Origin: CATQHS01 sp963422655
Lineage (GTDB): Bacteria > Actinomycetota > Acidimicrobiia > Acidimicrobiales > Aldehydirespiratoraceae
Reading direction: 5' to 3'
Assembly (NCBI GenBank): GCA_963422655.1
Contig: OY730440.1
Location: forward strand, 1,364,001-1,428,000
Length of the DNA stretch: 64,000 bases
Positions 37,417 to 45,582 of this stretch are shown here, piece after piece; positions within the stretch are counted from its first letter, which is position 1, and the number at the start of each line of letters is the position of its first letter. Both the position numbers and the translations under genes were made by a program. The notes beneath the pieces are model-generated. The model had not been told where the DNA came from. It ran no database searches and saw only the letters and a list, made by a program, of their open reading frames with translations.

Positions 37417-38241
37417 GTGATCGAGGTACCCGAGCATCTCCTTGTCCGCTCCCGTCAACGCCGTGCCGAACTGACCGGCAACGACGTCGAAGGCGCGGCC
37501 GGTGGGGCGGCCCGCGCCGAGTCTCGGGCTGTCGCGGCGTCGGTGGCCTCACCGGCGGCGGCCTCACCAGCGGCGGCTCCGGTCCGGCCGCCGGTCGAGC
37601 CGGTGAAGATCGAGCCGGTCCCGCCCTATGTGGAAGTAGCCCGCAACCGCAAGAAGATGCCGGTATGGGCCGCCTCGGTGATGGTGTTCCTACCTATCTG
37701 GGCCATCTTCTACGTGGGCACGCTGGAGCCCCCCACCAGCGATGAGCTGGCCCTGATCGAGAACGGCTCTACCGTCTACAGCACCTGCGCGTCGTGCCAC
37801 GGCACCGACGGGAGCGGTTCGGCCACAGGTCGCCAGCTCAACGACGGCGAACTGCTGCTCACCTTCCCGGCTACCGAGACCTTCGACGGCTTGGCCCATC
37901 ACCTTTCCTGGGTGTACCTGGGCACCAACGGAACCCGGAGCCTGGGCGTCGACACCTACGGCGACCCCGACCGGCCCGACGGTCCCCGCCAAGTGGACAG
38001 TTTCGCCAGCGGCATGAGTGGGTTCGCCAACCTCGGCATCGACGACCTGGTTTCGGTGGTGTTCTACGAGCGCGTCACCCACGGCGGTCTCGACTCCGAA
38101 CGAGCCGAGTTGGAGGAAGCGATGCTGCTGGCTCTGGCCACCGACAGCCCCACCCCGCAGACGGGCTCTCCGGCTGAGTTCGCAGAGCTGCTGGCCGCCT
38201 CGGCTGAGCTCCACGGTGTCGGGCTCTCCACCGAAGAGTAA
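37417..38241 (+). CDS. Membrane-anchored monoheme cytochrome c
   Basis: 274 residues. GTG 37417 follows CCGGAGA. The N-terminus has EVPEHLLVRSRQRRA (3-17), matching a motif in the cytochrome b subunit-IV protein, then an Ala/Pro linker, one membrane helix (83-100) and a heme site CASCH (124-128). A Met ligand is plausible in SFASGMSGF. It is divergent from the bc operon and probably carries electrons from it. The last six codons and stop are duplicated exactly downstream (38242-38259), outside the gene. Confidence 0.88.
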   Translation: MIEVPEHLLVRSRQRRAELTGNDVEGAAGGAARAESRAVAASVASPAAASPAAAPVRPPVEPVKIEPVPPYVEVARNRKKMPVWAASVMVFLPIWAIFYVGTLEPPTSDELALIENGSTVYSTCASCHGTDGSGSATGRQLNDGELLLTFPATETFDGLAHHLSWVYLGTNGTRSLGVDTYGDPDRPDGPRQVDSFASGMSGFANLGIDDLVSVVFYERVTHGGLDSERAELEEAMLLALATDSPTPQTGSPAEFAELLAASAELHGVGLSTEE

Positions 38242-38259
38242 CTCTCCACCGAAGAGTAA
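38224..38259 (+). repeat. 18-bp tandem duplication spanning the cytochrome c stop codon
   Basis: CTCTCCACCGAAGAGTAA occurs twice in direct succession. The first copy holds the gene's last codons and TAA; the second is untranslated. Confidence 0.95.
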
Positions 38260-38283
38260 ATAGTGAGGAGAGCAAGTAGGAGG

Positions 38284-38319
38284 ATGGGCGGAGCCGGCCC
38301 GGCGCTGGCCCTCCCGTAG
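38284..38319 (+). CDS. Possible 11-codon leader peptide ahead of pgi
   Basis: ATG 38284 follows an excellent ribosome-binding site (AGTAGGAGG, closely spaced) and encodes MGGAGPALALP before TAG 38317-38319. The pgi GTG lies 4 nt later without a good site of its own, so pgi may be translated by reinitiation. This could also be chance. Confidence 0.35.
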   Translation: MGGAGPALALP

Positions 38320-38323
38320 AACC

Positions 38324-39964
38324 GTGGATCCAGGGCCAGTGGATATTTCGACCACTCCGGAGTGGCACGCCCTGCAGATGCACCGCGACGAGATGGCCCC
38401 GGTGCATCTGCGCGATCTGTTCGCTGCCGATCCGGGCCGGGCCGATCGTTACACCAGCACCATCGGCGACTTGGTGGTGGACTGGTCCAAGCACCGGATC
38501 ACCGACCGCACCGTGGCCCTGCTGGTGGCCCTGGCCACCCGGGCCGGGGTCGACGAGCGGATCGATGCCATGGTCGCAGGGAAGCCGATCAACACCACCG
38601 AGAACCGGGCCGTACTCCACACCGCTCTGCGAGCCGGGCCCGGCTCGGTCGTGAGGATCGGGGGTGTCGACGTGATGCCGACGGTTCGGCGTGAGCTGGA
38701 GCGGATGGCGGCCCTGGCCGGCCAGGTTCGCAGCGGTACCCGGCTGGGGGCGACGGGACGGCCCGTCACCACGGTGGTGAACATCGGCATCGGCGGGTCG
38801 GACCTGGGCCCGAGGATGGCCTACGAGGCTCTGGCCGCCTTCCGTCACGACCGGGTCCGGTGCCGGTTCGTGTCCAGCGTCGACGGATCGGATCTGGTGG
38901 CCGCCACCACCGGTCTCGACCCGGCCGAGACCCTCTTCATCGTCTCGTCCAAGACGTTCACCACCGTCGAGACCCTGACCAACGCGGGCTCGGCCCGAGC
39001 CTGGATCACCTCGGCCTTCGGTGAGGAGGCCGTGACCGATCACTTCGTGGCCGTGACCGCCAACCGAGAGGCCGCGGCCGGTTTCGGGATCGATCCCACC
39101 CACATCTTGAGCCTGTGGGACTGGGTGGGAGGCCGCTATTCGCTGGGGTCAGCCATCGGGACACCGCTGATGATCGCCATCGGACCCGACCGGTTCAAAG
39201 AGATGCTGGCCGGGTTCCGGGCCGTGGACGAGCACCTCACCAGCCGGCCTCTGGCCGCCAACGGGCCCATGCTGTTGGGGTTGGTGGCGACGTGGAATCG
39301 CAACTTCATGGGCTTTCCCACCCGGGCCGTGATCCCCTACGCCCGCCATCTGCACCGTCTTCCCGCTTACCTGCAACAACTCGACATGGAGTCCAACGGT
39401 AAGCAGGTGCACCTCGACGGCACCCCGGTGAGCTACGAGACGGGACCGGTCCTATGGGGCGGGCCGGGACCGGATAGCCAGCACTCATTTCATCAGCTCC
39501 TGCATCAGGGCACCACCATCGCGCCGGCCGACTTCATCGTGTTCGCCGAACCTGGCGGTGACTGCGCCGACCGGCCCGACCTCGACTACCACCACGACCT
39601 GCTGGTGGCCAACGGCCTGGCCCAAGCCGAGGCGCTGGCTTTCGGCAGCGCCGACGACCGAGCCGATGACCGACTTGCCCTGCGGCTTCGCTGCGACGGC
39701 AACCGACCCTCGACAATGATCATGGCTCGTCGGCTCACACCGGCGGTGCTCGGGCAACTGATCGGACTGTACGAGCATGCGGTCTTCACCCAGGGCGCGA
39801 TATGGGGCATCAACAGCTTCGATCAGCCCGGCGTGGAGTTGGGCAAGTCACGAGCCGGTTCCATCGCCGGTGAGCTGGTGGCGCCCGAAGCCCCGGCACT
39901 GGACCACGACGCCGGCACCAACGCCCTGATTCGTCGGTACCGCCGACTGCGGGGCCGCCCCTGA
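38324..39964 (+). CDS. pgi: Glucose-6-phosphate isomerase
   Basis: 546 residues, usual family length. It interconverts glucose 6-phosphate and fructose 6-phosphate in the cytosol. Signatures are NIGIGGSDLGPRMAYEAL, the sugar-phosphate loop SSKTFTTVET, GRYSLGSAIGTP, LDMESNGKQV with the catalytic glutamate, GPDSQHSFHQLLHQGT, and FDQPGVELGK near the end. The start GTG 38324 lacks a clear ribosome-binding site; a second in-frame GTG lies at 38339. It is convergent with the YceI-like gene. Confidence 0.96.
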   Translation: MDPGPVDISTTPEWHALQMHRDEMAPVHLRDLFAADPGRADRYTSTIGDLVVDWSKHRITDRTVALLVALATRAGVDERIDAMVAGKPINTTENRAVLHTALRAGPGSVVRIGGVDVMPTVRRELERMAALAGQVRSGTRLGATGRPVTTVVNIGIGGSDLGPRMAYEALAAFRHDRVRCRFVSSVDGSDLVAATTGLDPAETLFIVSSKTFTTVETLTNAGSARAWITSAFGEEAVTDHFVAVTANREAAAGFGIDPTHILSLWDWVGGRYSLGSAIGTPLMIAIGPDRFKEMLAGFRAVDEHLTSRPLAANGPMLLGLVATWNRNFMGFPTRAVIPYARHLHRLPAYLQQLDMESNGKQVHLDGTPVSYETGPVLWGGPGPDSQHSFHQLLHQGTTIAPADFIVFAEPGGDCADRPDLDYHHDLLVANGLAQAEALAFGSADDRADDRLALRLRCDGNRPSTMIMARRLTPAVLGQLIGLYEHAVFTQGAIWGINSFDQPGVELGKSRAGSIAGELVAPEAPALDHDAGTNALIRRYRRLRGRP

Positions 39965-40028
39965 TGCGACCCGTCTCCATGACCGCAGGAACGGTAATCG
40001 CCTTGCCGGCTTGGGCGTCACCGAGAGC

Positions 40029-40826
40029 TCAGCGGGTGAACAGGAGCTGAAGCTCGATGATCCCGTGATCCTCGACTGACACCACTATCGGTGCCGAAGG
40101 AGCCTGCACGCCGTAATCTTCGAAGCGCACCTCGGTCGATCCGACCACCGCGATCACATCGCCGACGAGCTGGGCGTCTAGAGCGAACACAGCCCGATTG
40201 GTCGCGCCCTTGATGGTCAGGTCACCGACCGCCTCGAACGAAAAAGCGGTTCCATCCGCGGCGTGGGCCGGTAGGGAGACGGGCTCGGTCAGGGTGAAAG
40301 TGGCGGTCGGGAATTCGCCGGTGGCCAGGGCTCGGCGGGTTGGGCCATCCCGTAGAGATTCGTTGGTGGTGATGGTGGTCATGTCGACAGTGATCCCGGC
40401 CGTCTCCAATGCCGTGGTACCGAGCTCGATCCGGCCGGACACGTCGCCGGTGCGGCCCACCGCTGTCGTAGCCCCGAAAGTCAGCTCCTCCTCGACCCGG
40501 AACCCGGCGAAACTGCCGGTGGCCTGATCGAAATCGAAGTCGCCGATAGTGGTGTCGACGGTCCAGACGCCAGCGAGGCCGTCCAGTTCCACTTCGGCTT
40601 CTTCTACTGCGACTTCTTCTACTGCGGCGGCCCCATCCGAAACCTCCTCCGGGGCGGCGGTGGTAGTGGCCTCGTCCGGCCCGGCGGTGGTAGTGGTCTC
40701 GTCGAGCTGGGCCACCGCGGTGGCCAGATCCACCTCCGCCGGCTCGTCACCGCGCAAGACGAACCACCACAGGGCGGCCGCAACCACGACCACCAAGCCG
40801 ACGACGGCCCAGAGAATCTTCTTCAT
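40029..40826 (-). CDS. YceI-like lipid-binding protein, membrane anchored
   Basis: 265 residues. A membrane anchor (5-24, MKKILWAVVGLVVVVAAALW at the start) is followed by a Thr/Glu/Ala-rich linker to about 78 and a YceI-type beta-barrel domain (VWTVDTTIGDFDF, GRIELGTTAL, TATFTLTEPV, LTIKGATNRAVF). YceI proteins bind isoprenoid-like lipids; substrate here unknown. The start region is a 14-bp tandem duplication (40814-40841), which creates a second, out-of-frame ATG upstream. Confidence 0.85.
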   Translation of the reverse strand: MKKILWAVVGLVVVVAAALWWFVLRGDEPAEVDLATAVAQLDETTTTAGPDEATTTAAPEEVSDGAAAVEEVAVEEAEVELDGLAGVWTVDTTIGDFDFDQATGSFAGFRVEEELTFGATTAVGRTGDVSGRIELGTTALETAGITVDMTTITTNESLRDGPTRRALATGEFPTATFTLTEPVSLPAHAADGTAFSFEAVGDLTIKGATNRAVFALDAQLVGDVIAVVGSTEVRFEDYGVQAPSAPIVVSVEDHGIIELQLLFTR

Positions 40827-40841
40827 CGAATCTTCTTCATC
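40814..40841 (-). repeat. 14-bp tandem duplication covering the YceI start codon
   Basis: GAATCTTCTTCATC occurs twice in a row. On the coding strand each copy supplies an ATG followed by AAG AAG, but only the inner one (ATG 40826) continues in frame. Confidence 0.9.
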
Positions 40842-40872
40842 GAAAGCCTTCCACCGGCGAGCTCACCGGGAG

Positions 40873-41214
40873 CTAACCCGAGGTGCCATCGACCATGGCC
40901 ACCAGCTCCTCATCGCTGGGGATATCCACCCCCGGGCCGTAGTAGGTGTGGAGATCGGCAATGACCGAACTCAGGTCGGAGCCATCGGACTCGCCCGTCT
41001 CCACCGTCACCATCGAGGCATAGACGTGCACGGCTCGCACTTTGCCGGTGCCGAGCAGCCGTCGGGCCAGCTCGTCGACGGTCCGGGACCCGAGGATCTC
41101 CTCACCGGCCCGGTAGCGCTCGTGACCCATCCCGGTGAGGCTCCGGTTGAGCTCGAAGCGAACTACCCCGGGTCGGGGCGAGACAGTTCGCAGGAACGTA
41201 ACGGGCTGGCCCAT
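40873..41214 (-). CDS. Small protein resembling the Nfu/NifU N-terminal domain
   Basis: 113 residues. The pattern VVRFELNRSLTG ... GEEILGSRTVDELARRLLGTGKVRAVHVYASMVTVE resembles the Nfu N-terminal domain (PF08712), in which a segment like SPLAxxLFxIPGVxxVFxxxDFITV follows a short beta strand. No Cys is present, so it would not itself carry a cluster. The assignment is by pattern only and moderate. It is followed by no obvious partner; pgi-side genes are convergent. Confidence 0.6.
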   Translation of the reverse strand: MGQPVTFLRTVSPRPGVVRFELNRSLTGMGHERYRAGEEILGSRTVDELARRLLGTGKVRAVHVYASMVTVETGESDGSDLSSVIADLHTYYGPGVDIPSDEELVAMVDGTSG

Positions 41215-41238
41215 GGGCCTGAAGCGTACCGTGATCTG

Positions 41239-41274
41239 CAGATCCAGACGTTGGAGCTACAGATCCAGACGTTG
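41239..41274. repeat. 15-bp direct repeat (period 21) at the rnhB 3' end
   Basis: CAGATCCAGACGTTG occurs at 41239-41253 and 41260-41274. The second copy encodes the last codons of rnhB; the first lies just beyond its stop (41257-41259). Confidence 0.85.
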
Positions 41275-41964
41275 CTGGCTCGTGTCGAGAGGTGGGGCCA
41301 GCCTGGGAACGCCGGTCCAGCGCAGGTTGTCCATGAACACCCAGCGCCGGCGGTGGATGGTGCTGGGACCCCAAGCCGCCAGCGCGGCCTGATGGCGCGG
41401 GCACGGATAGCCCTTGTTGGACGCGAACCAGTACATGGGGTACAGCGGGTCGGCAGCTCGCATGATCCGATCTCGGGTCACTTTGGCCACGATCGACGCC
41501 GCCGCTACCGAGAGGCTGATCGAGTCGCCCCTCACCATGGTGGTGGTGTTCCCACCTCCCACGAAATCCCACGAACCGTCCACCAGTACGTGATCCACGT
41601 CGAGATCGAGACCCTCTATGGCCCGCCGGGCGGCCAGTCGCTGGGCTTGGGCCATTCCCAGGTCGTTGCACTCGGCCACGCTGGCATGGCCTACCGACGA
41701 AGCCCGAGCCCAACCGCGTATGCGGCCGTGCATCACCTCACGCTCGGTCGCGGTGAGCTGCTTGGAGTCTCGGACCTTGTAGAGACGGGTGACCGGGTCG
41801 GCCACCACCGCTCCCACCGTCAACGGCCCGGCCCAAGACCCGCGGCCGACCTCGTCGATGCCTACCACCACTTCGGCTCCGGCCGCCCACAGCTCCCGCT
41901 CGACCTTCAAACCGGGGGCCTTGCCCTTGAGGGCCGGGCGCAGCGGCGGTGCCGTCGCGGTCAT
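41257..41964 (-). CDS. rnhB: Ribonuclease HII
   Basis: 235 residues. It cuts RNA in RNA-DNA hybrids, including single ribonucleotides in DNA. The catalytic start is GIDEVGRGSWAGPLTVGAVV with D37 and E38; further acidic residues lie in HVLVDGSWDF and the region SISLSVAAASIVAKVTRDRIM is typical. The last third keeps NKGYPCPRHQAALAAWG, as in the family. Confidence 0.95.
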   Translation of the reverse strand: MTATAPPLRPALKGKAPGLKVERELWAAGAEVVVGIDEVGRGSWAGPLTVGAVVADPVTRLYKVRDSKQLTATEREVMHGRIRGWARASSVGHASVAECNDLGMAQAQRLAARRAIEGLDLDVDHVLVDGSWDFVGGGNTTTMVRGDSISLSVAAASIVAKVTRDRIMRAADPLYPMYWFASNKGYPCPRHQAALAAWGPSTIHRRRWVFMDNLRWTGVPRLAPPLDTSQQRLDL

Positions 41965-42009
41965 CGGACCTTGGTTACCACAACCCGGCCCCCGGGTACC
42001 GGCGACCCG

Positions 42010-43028
42010 TCATCGGTGGCCGAGGGCTCGGGTCAAGTATTGGTCGAACATGGGCACCGTAAAGGCGAGAAGTCCCCACCGAGGGGAATAGAGCGAGCCC
42101 TCGTTTGATGAGGGTGTCGCGGACCGGTCCGGCCTGGGCAGTCGTCTTGTCCAGTGTCTTGGCCACCTCACTGGATTTGTAAGGGCCCGGGCCGAGGCTG
42201 GCCATGGCACGGAGATAGTTGCGTTCGCTGTCAGTGGTGCGGTCGAGCCGGGCTCGAAAGAATCCCGTGTCGAGCTCTCTGACGACGATCGGGGTGGCTG
42301 CACCGATGTCAGCTCGAGCGATGTCGTCATGTCCGGCGGCGACGTCCCATGCCCACTTGCCAAGCTCTTGGAGGAAGTACGGGTACCCCTGGGTCAGTTC
42401 GAATGCCTGGCCGAGCGCGGCGTCCGTCCAAGTGACGCCCTCGGCCTCGGCCGGGCGAGTCAACGCCAAGCGTGCGTCCTTGGACGTCAGCGAACCGATC
42501 TCGGGAAAATCGAATAGGCGTTCGGCGTACGACTTGGCCTCGCCGGCCAATCCCGGCAGCGAGGGGAGCCCAGCACCGGCAACCATGAAAGGGAGCTGCT
42601 CCTGACTCACTCGGTGCAGGCCGATGATCAGCGCGGCCAAGTCGGTCTGTGACAAGTACTGGACCTCGTCGATCATCAGCAGCACTCCGATGCCGTCGTC
42701 GCGAGCCACCCCACCGACCTCGATGAACAATCCGGCCAAGTCCTCATCGAGGACACCCGTATCCGCCCGACCTGAAGCAGGATCCGCTTCCAAGGCCAGA
42801 TTGATCCCGGCATCGGGGATCTGGTACCGGATCGTGAACGCCGACAGCACCCCGAGCGCCCGTTTCGCCCCGTCCCGGACCCGATGGCGGACCCGCAATC
42901 GCAGCAGTGCCTTGCGCACCAACAGCGCGGATTGCGATATCGAACGCTTCGAGTTCACGATCGCGTCCGACCAACGCGGGTGGGGGACTCCCGGCGCCAG
43001 GGCTGTAGGGGTTACGTACCGGATCCAC
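42010..43028 (-). pseudogene. Broken AAA-type ATP-binding protein gene (P-loop deleted, two frame changes)
   Basis: Three reading frames together spell a known actinobacterial ATPase layout. Frame A from GTG 43028 gives MDPVRNPYSPGAGSPPPALVGRDRELEAFDIAIR. The next family segment (ALLVRKALLRL ... ALGVLSAFTIRYQIPDAG, IGVLLMIDEVQYL, GYPYFLQELGKWAWDVA) is in another frame, and the stretch that should hold the Walker A loop between them is gone, roughly 55 codons. Near 42,095 the frame changes again: the expected C-terminus YSPRWGLLAFTVPMFDQYL is read in a third frame to a stop at 42010. The Walker B IDEV survives. Without a P-loop an active ATPase is not expected. A middle-frame ORF remains (41975-43066) and could be mistaken for an intact gene. 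Confidence 0.85.
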
Positions 43029-43036
43029 TGAGCAAA

Positions 43037-43078
43037 AATATAGCTATTTGTGCCATATATAGGCAAACCAGCTATATT
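43037..43078. promoter_or_regulatory. AT-rich nested inverted repeat
   Basis: AATATAGCT (43037-43045) and AGCTATATT (43070-43078) are perfect inverted arms; inside them TGCC-ATATATA-GGCA (43051-43065) forms a second. The 43,029-43,110 stretch is much richer in A+T than its surroundings. It lies between the pseudogene and the gpsA 3' end. It could be an operator, a gpsA terminator or a relic of inserted DNA. Confidence 0.5.
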
Positions 43079-43144
43079 CTCTACAATTACTTATATCGGG
43101 TGCTCATATCGGGGCGGGCCGGTCGCCTTATCGAGCTCGAGCGG

Positions 43145-44140
43145 TCAGCGGATCTCGGTGGTGAGCGGTCTGTCCAGCAGCACCCGGTATACCTCGGCCA
43201 CGCTGGCATTGTCGGCGACAACGGCCCTCACCCCCTCCGAGATCGGCATGTCCACCCCCAGCCGGTGAGCCAGAGATGCCACGACCGGAGCCGTCTTCAC
43301 TCCCTCGGCCACTTGGTCCATCTCGGCCACGATCTCAGCCACGCTCAGACCCCGGGCCAGATGCTGTCCCACGTGGTGGTTCCGGCTCTGAGGGCTTATG
43401 CAGGTGGCGATCAGATCGCCTACTCCGGCCAGCCCGGCAAAAGTGGAAGGCTCCCCGCCCATGGCCACCCCCAGGCGAGTCATCTCGGCCAGGCCTCGAG
43501 TGATCAGTGCGGCCCGGGCATTGTCCCCGACACCCAAACCGTCGGCCATGCCCAGGGCCACCGCGATGACGTTCTTGAGGGCACCGGCCAGTTCGCTGCC
43601 CACCACGTCGGTGTTGGTATAGACCCGGAACCACCCGGTAGTGAACACACCCTGGAGTTGTTCGGCCACGCCGGTATCGGTCATGGCCAGCACAGCCGCA
43701 GCGGCCTTACCGGCCATGATCTCCTTGGCCAGATTGGGGCCGGTCAGCACACCGGCCGGGTGGCCGGGTAATAGGTCGGCGATCACCTCGGTCATCGGTT
43801 TGGTAGTGTCGCGTTCAAGGCCCTTGGCCAGTGATATCACCGGCACCGGGGAGCCCAGGTAGGGCCGGAGCGATCGGAGCGCGGCCCTGAACCCGTGCGA
43901 CGGCACCCCCATCATCACCACTCCGGCCCCCGCTACCGCTTCGTCGACCCTGTCTGTCGCCCTCAGGGCCCGATGGAGCCGGTAGCCGGGCAGGTAGCGG
44001 GGATTCTCTGCGGTCCTGTTGATGGTGTCGGCCACGGTCCGGTCCCGGGTGTACAGCACGGTGGGGGCGTTGTGAGCACACAGGTGAGCCACCGTGGTGC
44101 CCCATGAACCTCCGCCTATCACGGCGACCCGGATGTGCAT
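43145..44140 (-). CDS. gpsA: Glycerol-3-phosphate dehydrogenase (NAD(P)+)
   Basis: 331 residues. It makes sn-glycerol 3-phosphate for phospholipids from dihydroxyacetone phosphate. The nucleotide loop is VAVIGGGSWGTTVA (5-18); GPNLAKEIMAGK, the catalytic-lysine segment ELAGALKNVIAVALGMADGL and TFAGLAGVGDLIATC are typical. ATG 44140 gives the usual N-terminus; an in-frame GTG 30 nt upstream would extend into the divergent cofC leader. Only 51 bp separate it from cofC. Confidence 0.95.
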   Translation of the reverse strand: MHIRVAVIGGGSWGTTVAHLCAHNAPTVLYTRDRTVADTINRTAENPRYLPGYRLHRALRATDRVDEAVAGAGVVMMGVPSHGFRAALRSLRPYLGSPVPVISLAKGLERDTTKPMTEVIADLLPGHPAGVLTGPNLAKEIMAGKAAAAVLAMTDTGVAEQLQGVFTTGWFRVYTNTDVVGSELAGALKNVIAVALGMADGLGVGDNARAALITRGLAEMTRLGVAMGGEPSTFAGLAGVGDLIATCISPQSRNHHVGQHLARGLSVAEIVAEMDQVAEGVKTAPVVASLAHRLGVDMPISEGVRAVVADNASVAEVYRVLLDRPLTTEIR

Positions 44141-44191
44141 GGCACGAACCCTAGACTTATCCGGTCCCACCAGCCGGGCCGGAGTCTACTC

Positions 44192-44851
44192 GTGCCCCCA
44201 CGCACCGAAGCCAACGCTCCTACTACCGCAGTGGTGGTGCCCGTCCGGTCATTCGACGGCGCTCTGTCCCGCTTGGCCGGCGTGCTCGACCGGTCCCGAC
44301 GGCACGCCCTCATGCGAGAACTGGCTACTCGGGTCGTGGCTGCGGGCAAGCCCTACCCGGTCCATGTCGTGACCGGCGACGGCGAAGTGGCCGCCTGGGC
44401 CGAGACGGTCGGGGCCTCGGTGATGCTGTTCGAGGGTCCCGGCCTCACTGCTTCGGTCACTGCTGCGGTCGAGCAACTGGCCCCGACCGGCCTGCAGCGA
44501 GTCGTGGTGGCCCACGCCGATCTGCCCCGGGTGGAGTCGCTGGAGGCGGTGGCGGGCCCGGGACTGATGATCGCCCCCGACCGCCGCCGGGACGGCTCCA
44601 ACGTCATGTGCATTCCCGCCGCCTCCGGGTTCCGATTCGCTTACGGCCCGGGCTCGTTCCAACGCCACACGGCCGAGGCCGAACGCCTGAGCCTGACCGT
44701 CACCGTGGTGGACGACTTGGCCCTGGCCTGGGACCTCGACCATCCCGATGACCTCGAGGCCCTGACCGTCGAGCAATGGGGGGAAGCGGCCAGCGACGGC
44801 AGCGACGGCAGCGACGGCAGCGACGGGAAACGGCTGGAGGACCGGGTGTGA
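44192..44851 (+). CDS. cofC: 2-phospholactate/phosphoenolpyruvate guanylyltransferase (F420 biosynthesis)
   Basis: 219 residues. CofC activates the phospho-acid side chain precursor with GTP during coenzyme F420 synthesis. The N-terminal AVVVPVRSFDGALSRLAGVL, VVVAHADLPRV and APDRRRDGSNVMCIP match the nucleotidyltransferase fold. GTG 44192 has GGAG upstream and avoids overlap with gpsA. The C-terminus carries a 9-bp repeat (44792-44827) giving SDG repeats, absent from the typical family and probably disordered. Overlaps the next gene by 4 nt. Confidence 0.88.
   Translation: MPPRTEANAPTTAVVVPVRSFDGALSRLAGVLDRSRRHALMRELATRVVAAGKPYPVHVVTGDGEVAAWAETVGASVMLFEGPGLTASVTAAVEQLAPTGLQRVVVAHADLPRVESLEAVAGPGLMIAPDRRRDGSNVMCIPAASGFRFAYGPGSFQRHTAEAERLSLTVTVVDDLALAWDLDHPDDLEALTVEQWGEAASDGSDGSDGSDGKRLEDRV
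44792..44827 (+). repeat. Four 9-bp tandem units near the cofC 3' end
   Basis: AGCGACGGC is repeated four times (the last ends in G). It encodes Ser-Asp-Gly repeats. Confidence 0.95.
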
Positions 44852-45582
44852 CCACGGTGGATCTGACCCGCCCTCACCGGGCCATGGCTATTGCCGCTCA
44901 CCCCGATGACATCGAGTTCGGCTGCGGGGCGACATTGGCCAAGTGGTCGTCGGTGGGTACGGTCGTGAGCATGCTGGTGCTGACAGACGGATCCAAGGGC
45001 ACTTGGGACGTCCGAGCCGATGCCGAGGCCTTGGTGGCCCGGCGTCGGCGGGAGCAGCGGGACGCAGCCGCCCGTCTGGGCGCCACCGGCGAGGTTCGTT
45101 TCCTCGACCAGGTCGACGGCGAGCTCAGCACCGGCGTGGAGATCCGCAGTGCGGTGGCGAAGACCATCCGAGAGCTCCGCCCCGACGTGGTCTTGGGCCA
45201 CGATCCATGGCGGCGCTGGCGGCTCCATCCCGATCACCGGGCCGCGGGGTTCCTGTGCACCGATGCGGTGGCCACGGCCCGCGACCCCCTCTCCTTCGTA
45301 GATCACGGGCAACCCCATCACCGCCCCGATCACCTGCTGCTGTTCGAATGCGAGGAACCCGACCACGTCGAGCAGGTCGAGAGCACCCATGTCGAAGCCA
45401 AGATCGAGGCCTTGCTCGCCCACCGGAGCCAGTACGAGAGCACCCACGAGATCACGGCTGATGACGACGGCTCAGAGCTGGTCGCCTTCAGGTCCAGGAT
45501 CGTCGAGGACTGTCGCCAGGCGGGCCGACGAGTCGGGCTGGACTACGGAGAGGCGTTCAAGCTGGTGCCGACCGGGTCATGA
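44848..45582 (+). CDS. PIG-L family N-acetyl-glycan deacetylase
   Basis: 244 residues. The zinc motif AHPDDIEFGCG (17-27) and a later HPDHRAAG are the family metal ligands. Members deacetylate GlcNAc-type substrates, such as MshB and Mca in mycothiol metabolism. GTG 44848 overlaps cofC (GTGTGA), and its stop overlaps the P-type ATPase ATG (ATGA). Which substrate it uses cannot be told; the bacillithiol/mycothiol-type role is only one option. Confidence 0.92.
   Translation: MTTVDLTRPHRAMAIAAHPDDIEFGCGATLAKWSSVGTVVSMLVLTDGSKGTWDVRADAEALVARRRREQRDAAARLGATGEVRFLDQVDGELSTGVEIRSAVAKTIRELRPDVVLGHDPWRRWRLHPDHRAAGFLCTDAVATARDPLSFVDHGQPHHRPDHLLLFECEEPDHVEQVESTHVEAKIEALLAHRSQYESTHEITADDDGSELVAFRSRIVEDCRQAGRRVGLDYGEAFKLVPTGS

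Noticed and set aside
41975..43066. Intact 363-residue ATPase
   Set aside because: It lacks the N-terminal MDPVRNPYSPGA segment, the Walker A loop and the correct C-terminus, all of which are found in other frames or deleted. Treated as a pseudogene.
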